From Paraburkholderia sp. SOS3 (GTDB lineage Bacteria; Pseudomonadota; Gammaproteobacteria; Burkholderiales; Burkholderiaceae), in NCBI RefSeq assembly GCF_001922345.1, contig NZ_CP018811.1, positions 1,860,001 through 1,924,000 of the forward strand: DNA of 64,000 nt. Direction: 5' to 3'. The notes beneath the pieces are model-generated. The model did no database searches. It was not told where the DNA came from and saw nothing but the letters and a program-made list of their open reading frames with translations. The translations under genes and the position numbers were made by a program. Below, in pieces: positions 49,911 to 58,991 of this stretch (its first letter is position 1; each line of letters opens with the position of its first letter).

Positions 49911-50828
49911 ATGCGCGTAAATCTGCCTGCGCGCTTCCCATTCCGTTTGCCGGGATCGAGAGGCGGCCGCATTGCGCTTGCGCTCGCGGTCGTCTATCTG
50001 GTCTGGGGCTCGACCTATCTGTGCGTGCACGTCGCGCTCGGTTCGTTTCCGCCCCTTCTGATGTCGGGCCTGCGAAACTTTTTCGCCGGCATCGGCCTTT
50101 TCGTCTTCGCGATCCGTCGGCGCCCGTCGCCGCCGAGCCTCGAGCAGGTGCGCAATGCGGCGCTGGTCGGCACGATGCTCGTCGGGCTGTCGAGCGGCAT
50201 GCTCGCCTACGGCATGCGCACGGTCGGCACCGGCACGGCGGCCGTGATGGTCGCGACGGTGCCGCTGTTCGCCACCGTGATCGCCGCGGTGGCGGGGCGC
50301 CGCATCGCGCGCGGCGAGTGGTTCGCGGTCGGCCTCGGGCTGATCGGCATCATGATCCTCAGTCATGGCGATACGTCGCCGGGCTCGGCGGGCGGCAGCC
50401 TCGCGATTCTTTGCGGCGCGCTCTTCTGGGCAGGCGGTGCGCATCTGGCCGGTCGCCTGACGCTGCCGTCCGATCTGTTTCTGTCGACCGCGTTGCAGAT
50501 CGGTCTGGGCGGGGCGATTTCGACGTTCGTCGCGTGGGTATCCGGCGAGCGGATGCTCGAACTGCACTTCGGCCCGCTGGTCGCGTTCCTCTATCTGATG
50601 CTCGTCGGCACGATGGCCGCGTACGTTGCGTACGGTTATCTGATCCGCCACACGAGTCCGATCATCGCGAGCAGCTGCATGTACGTGAATCCGCTCGTCG
50701 CGGTCGCGCTCGGCGCGCTGTTGCTGGCCGAGCCCGTCACGCGCTCGACGGTGATTGCGACCGTCGTCATTCTCGCGAGCGTCGGGCTTGCGTTCTGGTT
50801 CGACTACCGGCGGCGTCCGCGCGCATGA
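49911..50828 (+). CDS. EamA/DMT-family exporter (YedA type)
   Basis: A 305-residue inner-membrane protein with about ten transmembrane segments in two EamA repeats. It begins ALAVVYLVWGSTYLCVHVALGSFPPLLMSGLRN, typical of YedA/RhtA-like exporters; PIIASSCMYVNPLVAVALGALLLAEPV closes the second repeat. It is unrelated to the one at 40935 apart from the fold. Likely exports a small metabolite. Alternative upstream starts exist; the ATG at 49911 matches the family. Confidence 0.85.
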   Translation: MRVNLPARFPFRLPGSRGGRIALALAVVYLVWGSTYLCVHVALGSFPPLLMSGLRNFFAGIGLFVFAIRRRPSPPSLEQVRNAALVGTMLVGLSSGMLAYGMRTVGTGTAAVMVATVPLFATVIAAVAGRRIARGEWFAVGLGLIGIMILSHGDTSPGSAGGSLAILCGALFWAGGAHLAGRLTLPSDLFLSTALQIGLGGAISTFVAWVSGERMLELHFGPLVAFLYLMLVGTMAAYVAYGYLIRHTSPIIASSCMYVNPLVAVALGALLLAEPVTRSTVIATVVILASVGLAFWFDYRRRPRA

Positions 50829-51293
50829 ACGCGCCGCCGCGCACACGCCGTCCCGCACGTCCCGGGTCGTTCCTGCTCGCTCCACTTACTCCGCGCGACG
50901 TGACATCCGCTGCCACACGGTAACGGCTGCACATGCGCGTGTAACGTTGGCCATTCCCGGCCGGCGCTGGCGTGGTACGCCGCCTCGCAGCAAACATCTC
51001 CGATGAAGACCTCTAAACATCGGATGTCCTTTCTCTGACAGGTCACCTTTGATGTTTGCAGTGCGTATCGCTTTCGCACGGCACACCGTTTGCTGAATGC
51101 GCTCCGTCCAAACGACGCGGACAGCGACGAACGACGCAACGGCGTTCGCCGCCGCCCGTGACCAAGGGACAGGAAAGGCATGCCGCTGTTTGGAAGGCCC
51201 GCTGCGTCGACAACGACAACCGGAAGCGCAGCGCGTCTGCGGCAAGCCGCATATCAATGGGCGAGGACACGCCCGATATCAGAGAGGTGGCAA
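50829..51293. other. Intergenic region before DUF4397 lipoprotein
   Basis: 465 bases. Both strands have open frames but none with a ribosome site or recognisable domain. I see nothing else definite. Confidence 0.35.
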
Positions 51294-52076
51294 ATGAAGC
51301 TCATCCGTACGATCGCGGCACTGGCTAGTGCGGCATCCTTGTTGACGGCTTGCGGCGGGGGTAGCGACGCGAGCAAGGAACTCGGTTTGACCAATCCCGA
51401 GATGCGTTTCGTGCACGCGATCGCGGGCGGTCCGGCGGTCGATTTCCTTGTCAATGGCGCCGCGTTGCAGACGAACATCAACTACAAGGGAGTCACCAAT
51501 TTTGCAAACGTGAATACCGGCCAGACGGTGGTCGGCTATTCGTTGACGGGAAGCATGACCGCGCTGGCGAGCGGCACCTTCCCCGACGTTGCGAAGGGCC
51601 ATGAGTACACGGTGCTGGCCGTGCCGGGTTTGACCGCGCCCGACATCGGCCTGATCGACGATCCGTTCGACAAGGGGCTCCTGTCGAATAGCGCGCGCGT
51701 GCGTGCGTACAACGCGACGGTCAACGCGCAGAACGTCGACTTCTATATCGTTGCGCAAGGGACGAACATCAACACAGTGGGCCCGACGCTGTCGGCCGTG
51801 TCGTTCAAGAACGCCGTTCCTCCGTCCGGCCAGGACTCGGTTTATATCGACGGCGGCACCTATGTGCTGATTGCGACGACGGCCAGCACGAAGACGGTCA
51901 TCTTCCAGTCGGCTCCGTTCTCGCTGTCGAACAACGCGGACTGGCTCCTGACGACGGTGCCGATCGCCGGCACGCTGAGCCAGCTGCTGCCGAACCAGAT
52001 CGACGTGCTCGTCGCGCAAGGCGGCAATACATCGCAGCCGGCCGTGCTGCTGACCAACACGTTGACGGGACAATAA
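51294..52076 (+). CDS. DUF4397 domain lipoprotein
   Basis: A 260-residue lipoprotein (lipobox LTAC, cysteine 20) with GGG after the cysteine. MRFVHAIAGGPAVDFLVNG and LNNADWLLTTVP-type strands are typical of DUF4397, a beta-rich exported domain found twice or more in many envelope proteins; here one repeat is near 37-130 and a second near 135-230. AGAGAGGTG precedes the ATG. Function unknown. Confidence 0.85.
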   Translation: MKLIRTIAALASAASLLTACGGGSDASKELGLTNPEMRFVHAIAGGPAVDFLVNGAALQTNINYKGVTNFANVNTGQTVVGYSLTGSMTALASGTFPDVAKGHEYTVLAVPGLTAPDIGLIDDPFDKGLLSNSARVRAYNATVNAQNVDFYIVAQGTNINTVGPTLSAVSFKNAVPPSGQDSVYIDGGTYVLIATTASTKTVIFQSAPFSLSNNADWLLTTVPIAGTLSQLLPNQIDVLVAQGGNTSQPAVLLTNTLTGQ

Positions 52077-52105
52077 CGACGCGGCTTCAGGGAGGAGCTG
52101 TCGAG

Positions 52106-52137
52106 GCGGCCCGCGTCACGCGGGCCGCTTTTTTTGA
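52106..52137 (+). terminator. Rho-independent terminator
   Basis: GCGGCCCGCG (52106-52115), loop TCA, CGCGGGCCGC (52119-52128), then TTTTTTT: a perfect 10-bp stem followed by a T-run, 30 bases after the DUF4397 stop. Confidence 0.93.
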
Positions 52138-52201
52138 GGACGGGTCAGGAACGTGGCGGCGCACACCCGCTGGCTGCGAGTGGACGCCGCCAGCTACGGA
52201 A

Positions 52202-52345
52202 TTACTCCTTCGCCTTGTCGGCGGAGTTGGTGATGGCCTGGCCGCCCTTCGAGATATCCTGGCCGGCGCCGGAGACCGTATTGCATGCAGAGAGCGTGGC
52301 CGTGCCTGCCGCCACGAACAGAAGCAAAGCGATGAGTCGAGCCAT
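52202..52345 (-). CDS. Entericidin-like lipoprotein
   Basis: A 47-residue lipoprotein: MARLIALLLFVAAG signal, lipobox LSAC (cysteine 24), then NTVSGAGQDISKGGQAITNSA, the entericidin A/B motif. Entericidin B is a stress-induced bacteriolytic lipoprotein in E. coli. It diverges from the DUF1328 pair and shares its intergenic region. Confidence 0.88.
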   Translation of the reverse strand: MARLIALLLFVAAGTATLSACNTVSGAGQDISKGGQAITNSADKAKE

Positions 52346-52575
52346 GAGTCTTCCCCTTATAAGGATGCACGATGGATTCGCGCGCGCCGCTCGACGACCG
52401 AGCGAGCGCGCGTTCATTCGACCCGGCTCAGGACAGCAGCCGATCCGGTCTGATTTCACGGCTAGCAAGCGGCGTTCCTGCCCTCGTGAAGATTGTTCGG
52501 TGCCTTGTCGCAACGCGGGTCCGATCCGTGCTAACGACCATGATGTCAATCAATTGACCAGAGGAGGGATCCATC

Positions 52576-52752
52576 ATGCTGAAGTGGGCGCTGTTCTTCG
52601 CTGTCGTGGCCGTGATTGCCGGGTTGCTGGGATTTACCGGCGTGGCGGCGGGCGCGGCGGCGATCGCGAAGATTCTGTTCATCGTGTTCGTGATTCTGTG
52701 CGTTGTGTTTCTCGTACTTGGCTTCGTCGTGACGAAGAAGATCGTCGATTAG
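52576..52752 (+). CDS. DUF1328 small membrane protein (copy 1)
   Basis: A 58-residue protein, [22 protein letters not shown] then [26 protein letters not shown], with two transmembrane segments. It belongs to the YtjA/DUF1328 family of small hydrophobic proteins often induced by stress. GAGGAGGG lies about 8 bases before the ATG. A close paralogue follows 49 bases later. Confidence 0.9.
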   Translation: MLKWALFFAVVAVIAGLLGFTGVAAGAAAIAKILFIVFVILCVVFLVLGFVVTKKIVD

Positions 52753-52801
52753 CGACGGACGTCGCCGGACAAGCACGCATCGTTGAAAAGGGAGCGTCGC
52801 C

Positions 52802-52963
52802 ATGCTGCATTACGCACTCGTATTCTTCGTGATCGCGATCATTGCCGCAGTGTTCGGATTTACCGGCATTGCGGCGGGCGCGGCCGAAATCGCAAAAATT
52901 CTGTTCTACATCTTCCTGGTGGTGTTCGTCGTCACGCTGTTGCTCGGCGTGTTCCGAACGTAG
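52802..52963 (+). CDS. DUF1328 small membrane protein (copy 2)
   Basis: A 53-residue paralogue: [41 protein letters not shown]. It shares GFTG-x-AAGAA-x-IAKILF with copy 1, indicating a tandem duplication. GGGAGCG precedes the ATG. The two genes probably lie in one transcript. Confidence 0.9.
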   Translation: MLHYALVFFVIAIIAAVFGFTGIAAGAAEIAKILFYIFLVVFVVTLLLGVFRT

Positions 52964-53044
52964 CCGAAGCAACTTTCCTATAAACGCGGCGGCACGCATG
53001 CGCGTACCGCCACAATCCCCACCCATCGCATAAGGAGCCGATAA

Positions 53045-53608
53045 ATGTCGAACTCATCTGAAGCCCAGGGCAGCGCAGCGAAAGGCCCGTTCGTGATGGA
53101 CCTCGAAAGAATCCGCGCCCAGGCGCGTCAGGATATGGACGACGGTCCGGTCACGCAAACCTACAAGGCCGATCGCGAAACCGTGCTCAAGCTGTTGAAC
53201 GGCGCGCTTGCGACGGAAATCGTTTGCACGCTGCGCTACAAGCGCCACTATTTCATGGCGAAGGGCATCAATTCGGAAGGGGTCGCGCAGGAGTTTCTCG
53301 AGCACGCCAACGAAGAGCAGCAGCACGCGGACCAGCTCGCCGCGCGCATCGTGCAGCTCGGCGGCGAGCCGGACTTCGCACCCGACAGCCTGACCGCGCG
53401 CTCGCACTCGGAATACAAGGAAGGCGCCGACCTCAAGGACATGATTCGCGAGAACCTCGTCGCCGAGCGGATCGCGATCGATACGTATCGCGAGATCGTG
53501 CGCTATCTCGGCGACGCCGATACGACGACGCGCCGCATTTTCGAGGAAATTCTCGCGGTCGAGGAAGAGCACGCGGACGATATGGCGGACCTGCTCTCGA
53601 GCCGCTGA
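53045..53608 (+). CDS. Ferritin-like (bacterioferritin-type) protein
   Basis: A 187-residue cytoplasmic four-helix protein. Ferroxidase-type ligands: E in LATEIVCTLRYKRHYF (near 59), EH in EFLEHANEEQQHADQ (near 83 and 93), E in NLVAERIAIDTYRE and EEEH in LAVEEEHADDM. It may store iron or handle peroxide. TAAGGAG is 7 bases before the start. It follows the stress-type DUF1328 genes, consistent with a stress-response neighbourhood. Confidence 0.85.
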   Translation: MSNSSEAQGSAAKGPFVMDLERIRAQARQDMDDGPVTQTYKADRETVLKLLNGALATEIVCTLRYKRHYFMAKGINSEGVAQEFLEHANEEQQHADQLAARIVQLGGEPDFAPDSLTARSHSEYKEGADLKDMIRENLVAERIAIDTYREIVRYLGDADTTTRRIFEEILAVEEEHADDMADLLSSR

Positions 53609-53768
53609 GCGCGCCGCGGCGGACGCAACGTGCTCGCGCGAGAACAACGCGGCCGCGTTGCGTCTGCACTTGTTGCAGCGATCAACCTTTTTGCAGGCAC
53701 TTTTTGCAACGTGGCCGCGACGCGATTGCGATGTGATCGCGTGTTGATCTGGTCGTGGTTGCGCGCCG

Positions 53769-54971
53769 TTATCGCGACGCGGCCGCCACCTTGCGCCCGG
53801 TGCGCTGATGATTCCACGCGGCGAGGCCCGTGAAGAGCAGTCCCGCGATGCTCACGCCGACCCAGCCGAAGCGCGGCCACACGAGCGCTGCCGCCAGCGA
53901 GCCGAGCGAGCCGCCGATGAAGTACACGACCATATAAACGGTATTCACGCGGCTGCGCGCCTCGGGCTTGAGCGCATAGATGCGCGACTGGTTCGAGATC
54001 TGCGCGGCCTGCACGCCGATGTCGAGCACGATCACGCCGATCACGAGCCCCACGAGGCTCGAGCCCGACAGTGCGAATACGACGAACGATATCGCGCAAA
54101 GCCCGATCGACAGCGTGACGACCGCGCGCGGACCGCGACGGTCCGCCGATTTGCCGGCGAGCGGCGCAGCCAGCGCACCGGCCGCGCCGACGATGCCGAA
54201 CAGGCCCGCCGCCTGCGGCCCGAGATGGAACGGCGGGCCGGCGAGCAGCAGCGCGAGCGTCGACCAGAATGCGCTGAAGCCCGCGAACAGCGACGCGCCC
54301 GTGAGTGCCGCTTCGCGCAGTCCGCGCAGTTCGACGGTCAGATGCCACATCGATGCGAGCAGCTGGCCGTACGGCAGCGTCGAGGTCGGCTTGCTGTGCG
54401 GCAGGCGCATGACGATCACGGCCGCGAGCGCGATCAGCACGACGATCGACACGCCGAACACCGTGCGCCAGCCGAAATACTCCGCGATGAAACCCGCTGC
54501 CGTACGGGCGAGCAGGATGCCGAGCAGCAGCCCGCTCATCACGATGCCGACCGCCTGGCCGCGCGCCGAGGGTGGCGCGATCTCGGCCGCGAACGGCACG
54601 GCCTGCTGCGCGATCGTCGCGAGAATGCCGATTGCGAGACTGGCGGCGACGAGTATCGAAAGCGTCGGCGCGAACGTCGCGCACAGCAGCGCGATGCACA
54701 TGCCGGCGGTTTGCAGCAGGATCAGCGCACGCCGATCGAAACGGTCGCCGAGCGGCGCGAGCAGCAGCATGCCGGCCGCATAGCCGAGTTGCGTCGAGGC
54801 CGGCACGACGCCGACCCATTCGGCGCTATGCGGATACGACTTGCGGAAGTCGTCGAGCAGAGGCTGGTTGTAGTAGATGTTCGCGACCGAGATACCGGCG
54901 ATGGTCGCGAGAAGCAGCAGCAGGCCGCCTGGCGAACGATCGGACGGTCCGGAGCTTTCGGAAGTGGACAT
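53769..54971 (-). CDS. MFS transporter
   Basis: A 400-residue inner-membrane transporter with about 12 transmembrane segments. ANIYYNQPLL near residue 30 and LGDRFDRRALI (loop 2-3 motif) mark the YgaY/arabinose-efflux-type subfamily. PLAGKSADRRGPRAV is the matching loop in the second half. Probably a drug or sugar exporter. No partner gene. Confidence 0.88.
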   Translation of the reverse strand: MSTSESSGPSDRSPGGLLLLLATIAGISVANIYYNQPLLDDFRKSYPHSAEWVGVVPASTQLGYAAGMLLLAPLGDRFDRRALILLQTAGMCIALLCATFAPTLSILVAASLAIGILATIAQQAVPFAAEIAPPSARGQAVGIVMSGLLLGILLARTAAGFIAEYFGWRTVFGVSIVVLIALAAVIVMRLPHSKPTSTLPYGQLLASMWHLTVELRGLREAALTGASLFAGFSAFWSTLALLLAGPPFHLGPQAAGLFGIVGAAGALAAPLAGKSADRRGPRAVVTLSIGLCAISFVVFALSGSSLVGLVIGVIVLDIGVQAAQISNQSRIYALKPEARSRVNTVYMVVYFIGGSLGSLAAALVWPRFGWVGVSIAGLLFTGLAAWNHQRTGRKVAAASR

Positions 54972-55171
54972 GAGGTGCGGCTGATGGTTGAAACGGCGGA
55001 GCGCCTCGTGGCGAGGCGCCTCGATCGCACGTGCCCGATCGGGACGCGCCTGGCGAGGCCGATGATACCCGACAGACGTCGATCGCGCAGCGACGGGAAG
55101 GGAGTGAGGAAGCGCCGCGTATCGACGCCGGGCGTGGGGCGTGTCAAGGCCCCGCGCGTGGGCAGCAGTCT

Positions 55172-55999
55172 TCAGTCGATCAGCGCACCGGCGGGCTCAT
55201 GGAACGGATACGGGCCGTCGCCCGCATCGACATACGCATGATGCGTGACGAGCCCCGTCGCCGCGTCGTACCGATGCAGCGCGAAAGCCGGCGCTTCCAT
55301 GCGGAACGCGGACGGCCCGTCGTCGCGCAGATCGAGCGCGACCTGATGCGCAGGCGCCGGCACTGCCGACGCGATCGTGCCGGCAAAGCGCGCGAACATC
55401 GGCCGGTGCACATGTCCGCAGATCACGCGTTCGACGTTCGGATGGCGTGCGATCAACGCTTCGAATGCACGGGCGGCCACCGGATCGAGGCGCACACGAT
55501 CCATATGACCGATGCCGGACACGAACGGCGGATGATGGAGCGCGACGATTACCGCTTTGTCGCGTGCCGCGTCGAGTTGCCGTTCGAGCCACGCGAGGCG
55601 CGCCGCGCACAACGTGCCGCCGCTCGCGCCGGGCACGATCGAATCGAGCGCGAGCACACGCAGCGCGCCGACGTCCACCACGTACTGCACGAACTCGCCG
55701 CCTTCGAAGAGCTCGCGTCGTTCGCTAAACACCGTGCGCAGCGCGGCGCGGTCGTCGTGATTGCCGACCAGCAGGTAACAGGCAATCTGCAGCGGCGCGA
55801 GCAGCGTTTTCAGGTGCTCGTACTGTTCGACGTCGCCTTGGTCGACGAGGTCGCCGGTCACGATCACGGCGTCCGGGCGCGGCTCGAGCGCATTGAGCGC
55901 CGCGATGCAGCGGCTGAAATACGCGGCGGTGTCGACGCGGCGGTAAGCGAGCGCGCCGGGGCGTTTGATATGCAGGTCGCTGATCTGGGCTAGCAGCAT
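55172..55999 (-). CDS. GpdQ-like metallophosphodiesterase
   Basis: A 275-residue cytoplasmic phosphodiesterase of the calcineurin fold. Metal ligands: D8 and H10 (ISDLHI), D near 50 (TGDLVDQGD), N and H in LVGNHDD (near 79), H in HHPPF (near 155), and H-x-H in CGHVHRP (near 195). It resembles the glycerophosphodiesterase GpdQ in length and motifs, and cAMP phosphodiesterase CpdA. It is the last gene of a minus-strand transporter operon, so the imported substrate is probably a phosphodiester that it cleaves. Confidence 0.85.
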   Translation of the reverse strand: MLLAQISDLHIKRPGALAYRRVDTAAYFSRCIAALNALEPRPDAVIVTGDLVDQGDVEQYEHLKTLLAPLQIACYLLVGNHDDRAALRTVFSERRELFEGGEFVQYVVDVGALRVLALDSIVPGASGGTLCAARLAWLERQLDAARDKAVIVALHHPPFVSGIGHMDRVRLDPVAARAFEALIARHPNVERVICGHVHRPMFARFAGTIASAVPAPAHQVALDLRDDGPSAFRMEAPAFALHRYDAATGLVTHHAYVDAGDGPYPFHEPAGALID

Positions 56000-56059
56000 G
56001 AGAGTCTCGGACGGTTCAGAAAAGGGGCGAGGGTCGTCACGGCGGGCGGCGCGTCTCGT

Positions 56060-57145
56060 TCACGATAGCGCAATCAGCGCATCCTGCGCGATCGAGATGC
56101 CGACGGTCGTGCCGCGGGCCAGCTCGACGCGGCCCGCGACATCGACGATCAATGCGTCGGGTGCCGCATCGCGAATCGTGAGCCGCGTGCGTTCGCCGAG
56201 AAACGCAGCGTGCTCGACGACGCCGCGCAGCGGCGCGGTCGATGGATCGGCAAGCCATGCGTCTTCGGGGCGAAAGAACACTTCGTGGGTATCGCTATCG
56301 CGTGCATCGCCGGGTGCCTGACTGTTTCGCGCAGTCTGCGCAGCGCGCGGCTCGGGCACGCGTAACGCGCCGCCGCGCGTCGTCAGCACACCGTCGCGCC
56401 ACGCACCGGCCACGCGGTTGATCGTGCCGATAAACTGCGCGACCGCGCGATTGGCCGGACGATAGTAGATGTCGCGCGGCGCGCCGATCTGTTCGATGCG
56501 TCCTTCGCTCATCACGACGATGCGGTCGCCGAGTTCCATCGCTTCGGCCTGATCGTGCGTCACGTAGACGGTCGTGATGCCGAGTTCGCGCAACAGCGCA
56601 TTCATCTCGCCGCGCAGCGCATCGCGCAGCCGCGCATCGAGCGCGGTCAACGGCTCGTCGAGCAGCAGCACGCGCGGTTGCGGCGCGAGCGCGCGGGCGA
56701 GGGCGACGCGCTGGCGCTGGCCGCCCGAAAGCTGGTCGACGGGCTTGTCCGCATGGTCGGTGAGCCGCATCATCGCGAGCAGTTCGTCGACGCGGCGCCG
56801 CGTTTCGTGAGCGGCGACGCGCCGGATCCTGAGCCCGTAGCCGACATTGCCGCGCACCGTCAGGTTTGGAAACAGCGCGTAGTTCTGAAACACCATGCCG
56901 ACTGCGCGTTTTTCGATCGGCAGCGCGGTGACGTCGTCGTTGCCGAAGCGGACGCGGCCGCCTGGGTCCGGCGTTTCGAGCCCGGCGATCAGCCTTAGCG
57001 TCGTGGTCTTGCCGCAGCCCGACGGGCCGAGCAGCACGAGCGTCTCGCCGGCGCCGATCTGCAATTCGAGCGGCTCGAGCACGCGCGTGCCCCGAAACGT
57101 CTTCGCGCAGTTCGACACGGTGATGGAGACAGGGGCGAGCTTCAT
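56060..57145 (-). CDS. ABC transporter ATP-binding protein (PotA/UgpC type)
   Basis: A 361-residue ATPase. Walker A GPSGCGKTT near 41, FQNYALFPNLTV, signature LSGGQRQR, Walker B VLLLDEPLTALDARLR, VTHDQAEAMELGD. A C-terminal TOBE/OB region (about 260-361) regulates many such transporters. It overlaps the upstream permease by 4 bases and is followed 60 bases later by the phosphodiesterase. Confidence 0.92.
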   Translation of the reverse strand: MKLAPVSITVSNCAKTFRGTRVLEPLELQIGAGETLVLLGPSGCGKTTTLRLIAGLETPDPGGRVRFGNDDVTALPIEKRAVGMVFQNYALFPNLTVRGNVGYGLRIRRVAAHETRRRVDELLAMMRLTDHADKPVDQLSGGQRQRVALARALAPQPRVLLLDEPLTALDARLRDALRGEMNALLRELGITTVYVTHDQAEAMELGDRIVVMSEGRIEQIGAPRDIYYRPANRAVAQFIGTINRVAGAWRDGVLTTRGGALRVPEPRAAQTARNSQAPGDARDSDTHEVFFRPEDAWLADPSTAPLRGVVEHAAFLGERTRLTIRDAAPDALIVDVAGRVELARGTTVGISIAQDALIALS

Positions 57146-58170
57146 GATGGGGTTGAGTCGTCTGCGTAATCGGAGCGCGAAGAGCGCGCCGGCGTTGTGG
57201 CTGCGACTGCGGTGTTCGCGGTTTGCGTCGCGCGGCGCGGGCCGGTCGCGTCGACGCCGAGCCATTGCATCGCGACGAGCAGCGGCATCGTCATGATGAA
57301 AAACAGAATGGTGTACGCACTGCCGATTTCGATGCGCATCGACGCGTAGGTATCGGCGAGGCCGACCGGCAGCGTTTTCGTGTCGGGCGTGTGCAGCATC
57401 CACGTGAGGTTGAATTCGCCGATCGACAGCGTGAGCACCGCGAGCGCGCCCGCGACGATGCCCGGTCGGATATTCGGCAGCACGATTGTCACGAAGCGCT
57501 GCGTGAAGGTCGCGCCGAGGCTTGCCGCACCTTCTTCGAGCGTGCGCAGTCCGGTGCCCGCACAGACGGCGGCGACCGCGCGCACCATGAACGGCAGCGT
57601 GAACACGACATGGCCGACGACGATAAACGCCGCGCTCATGCGAAACGCAGTGAAGCCGCCGTAGACGACGAGCAGCGCGAGCGCCGACGCAAGCCCGGGC
57701 AATGCCACGGGCAGGACGAGCAGCTCTTCGACGACGCGCGCAAAGCGCGTGTTGCTGCGCGCGAGCGCATAGCCGGCCGGCACGCCCGTGATCAGCGTGA
57801 TGGCGAGCGTGGCCGCCGCGACTTCGAGAGACAGGAATACCGACGCGTGATACTGCGTCCACACCTCGCCGAGCCAGCGCAAAGTGAGTCCGCTCGCAAT
57901 ACCGCGAAAGTAATTGACGGTCAGGCCCGCGATCACCGACATCACGATCGGCACGATCAGGAATGCGCACAGCGCGAGCGTGACGAGCCATTGGCCCGCC
58001 GCGAGCCAGCCGCGCAGCGATGGCCACGCGAGCACGCGGCGGCGTGGCTGCGCGCATGCCTGCGCGCGTGCCTGTTCGCGTACGTTTTGCGTGCCCGGTT
58101 CGGCGTGCTGTCGCAACTCGGGCGCCGTATTCATGGGCGGGCGCTCGTCTTCGTGCGCGCGCGCCATCAT
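57142..58170 (-). CDS. ABC transporter permease (PotC type)
   Basis: A 342-residue inner-membrane permease with about six transmembrane segments and an EAA-type loop (EEGAASLGATFTQRFVTIVLPNIRPG). A cytoplasmic N-terminus of about 55 residues is arginine-rich; the start could be 58170, 58167 or an ATG at 58134. ATGA overlap with the upstream permease favours the first. Pairs with the next gene. Confidence 0.85.
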   Translation of the reverse strand: MMARAHEDERPPMNTAPELRQHAEPGTQNVREQARAQACAQPRRRVLAWPSLRGWLAAGQWLVTLALCAFLIVPIVMSVIAGLTVNYFRGIASGLTLRWLGEVWTQYHASVFLSLEVAAATLAITLITGVPAGYALARSNTRFARVVEELLVLPVALPGLASALALLVVYGGFTAFRMSAAFIVVGHVVFTLPFMVRAVAAVCAGTGLRTLEEGAASLGATFTQRFVTIVLPNIRPGIVAGALAVLTLSIGEFNLTWMLHTPDTKTLPVGLADTYASMRIEIGSAYTILFFIMTMPLLVAMQWLGVDATGPRRATQTANTAVAATTPARSSRSDYADDSTPS

Positions 58171-58991
58171 GCGGTGGCCGCGACGGCCGAGCCCGTCGCG
58201 CTGCGTGCCGCTGCGAGCACCGCCCACGTGACGATGCCGAGCATGATCGACAGGCCCGCGGCCGTGACCATGTTCGCGCTCAGGGTGAACTGCGTGTAGA
58301 TCGTCATCGGCAGCACGTCGATGTCGGTGGCGAGCGTGAAGGCGGTGCCGAACGCGCCCATCGAGGTCGCGAAGCATACGGCGCCTGCCGCGATCAGCCC
58401 TGGCGCAAGCGCGGGCAGCACGATGTCGCACATGATCCGCCACGGCGATGCGCCCAGTGAGCGTGCCGCTTCTTCGAGCGACGCATCGAGCCTGGTTGCC
58501 GACGCCATGACGGTGACGATCACGCGCGGAATCGAGAAGTACAGATAGCCGATGAAAAGGCCCGCCATCGAATAGGCGAACACCCAGCGCTCGCCGGTCA
58601 GTTTCATCGACAGCGTGCCGATCAGGCCTTGCCGTCCCGCCAGCATGATCACCATAAAGCCGACGACGACGCCCGGAAACGCCAGCGGAAAAGTGAGCAG
58701 CGCGAGCAGCGTGCGTTTGCCGGCGAACTCGCGGCGCGCGAGCAGCAGGCCGGCGATGACCGATAGAACGAGCGTGGCGACCGTCACGGCCGCCGACAGC
58801 ACGACGGTTTCGCCGAGGCTTTGCATATAGCGCGCGTTGGTCAGCAGCGCCTTGTACGTCGCAAACGGCCGGCCGTTGCCGCTCAGCTGCACGAGCGCGG
58901 CGATCGGCAGCAGCCAGAATGCGATGAACACCGACAGCGCCGGCGCAACGAATGCCATGCGCCAAAGCCGCGGGAACGTGATGTCGTTCAA
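58167..58991 (-). CDS. ABC transporter permease (PotB type)
   Basis: A 274-residue inner-membrane permease with about six hydrophobic segments (WRMAFVAPALSVFIAFWLLPIAALV first) and an EAA loop (LEEAARSLGASPWRIMCDIVLPALAPG). The TTG at 58991 overlaps the binding-protein stop (TTGA) and would be translationally coupled; an ATG at 58958 is the alternative. It overlaps the second permease by 4 bases. Both permeases, the ATPase and the binding protein form one importer. Confidence 0.86.
   Translation of the reverse strand: MNDITFPRLWRMAFVAPALSVFIAFWLLPIAALVQLSGNGRPFATYKALLTNARYMQSLGETVVLSAAVTVATLVLSVIAGLLLARREFAGKRTLLALLTFPLAFPGVVVGFMVIMLAGRQGLIGTLSMKLTGERWVFAYSMAGLFIGYLYFSIPRVIVTVMASATRLDASLEEAARSLGASPWRIMCDIVLPALAPGLIAAGAVCFATSMGAFGTAFTLATDIDVLPMTIYTQFTLSANMVTAAGLSIMLGIVTWAVLAAARSATGSAVAATA

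Noticed and set aside
50886..51257. Overlapping open frames in the gap upstream of the DUF4397 gene
   Set aside because: No ribosome site, no domain, and open on both strands as expected for GC-rich DNA.
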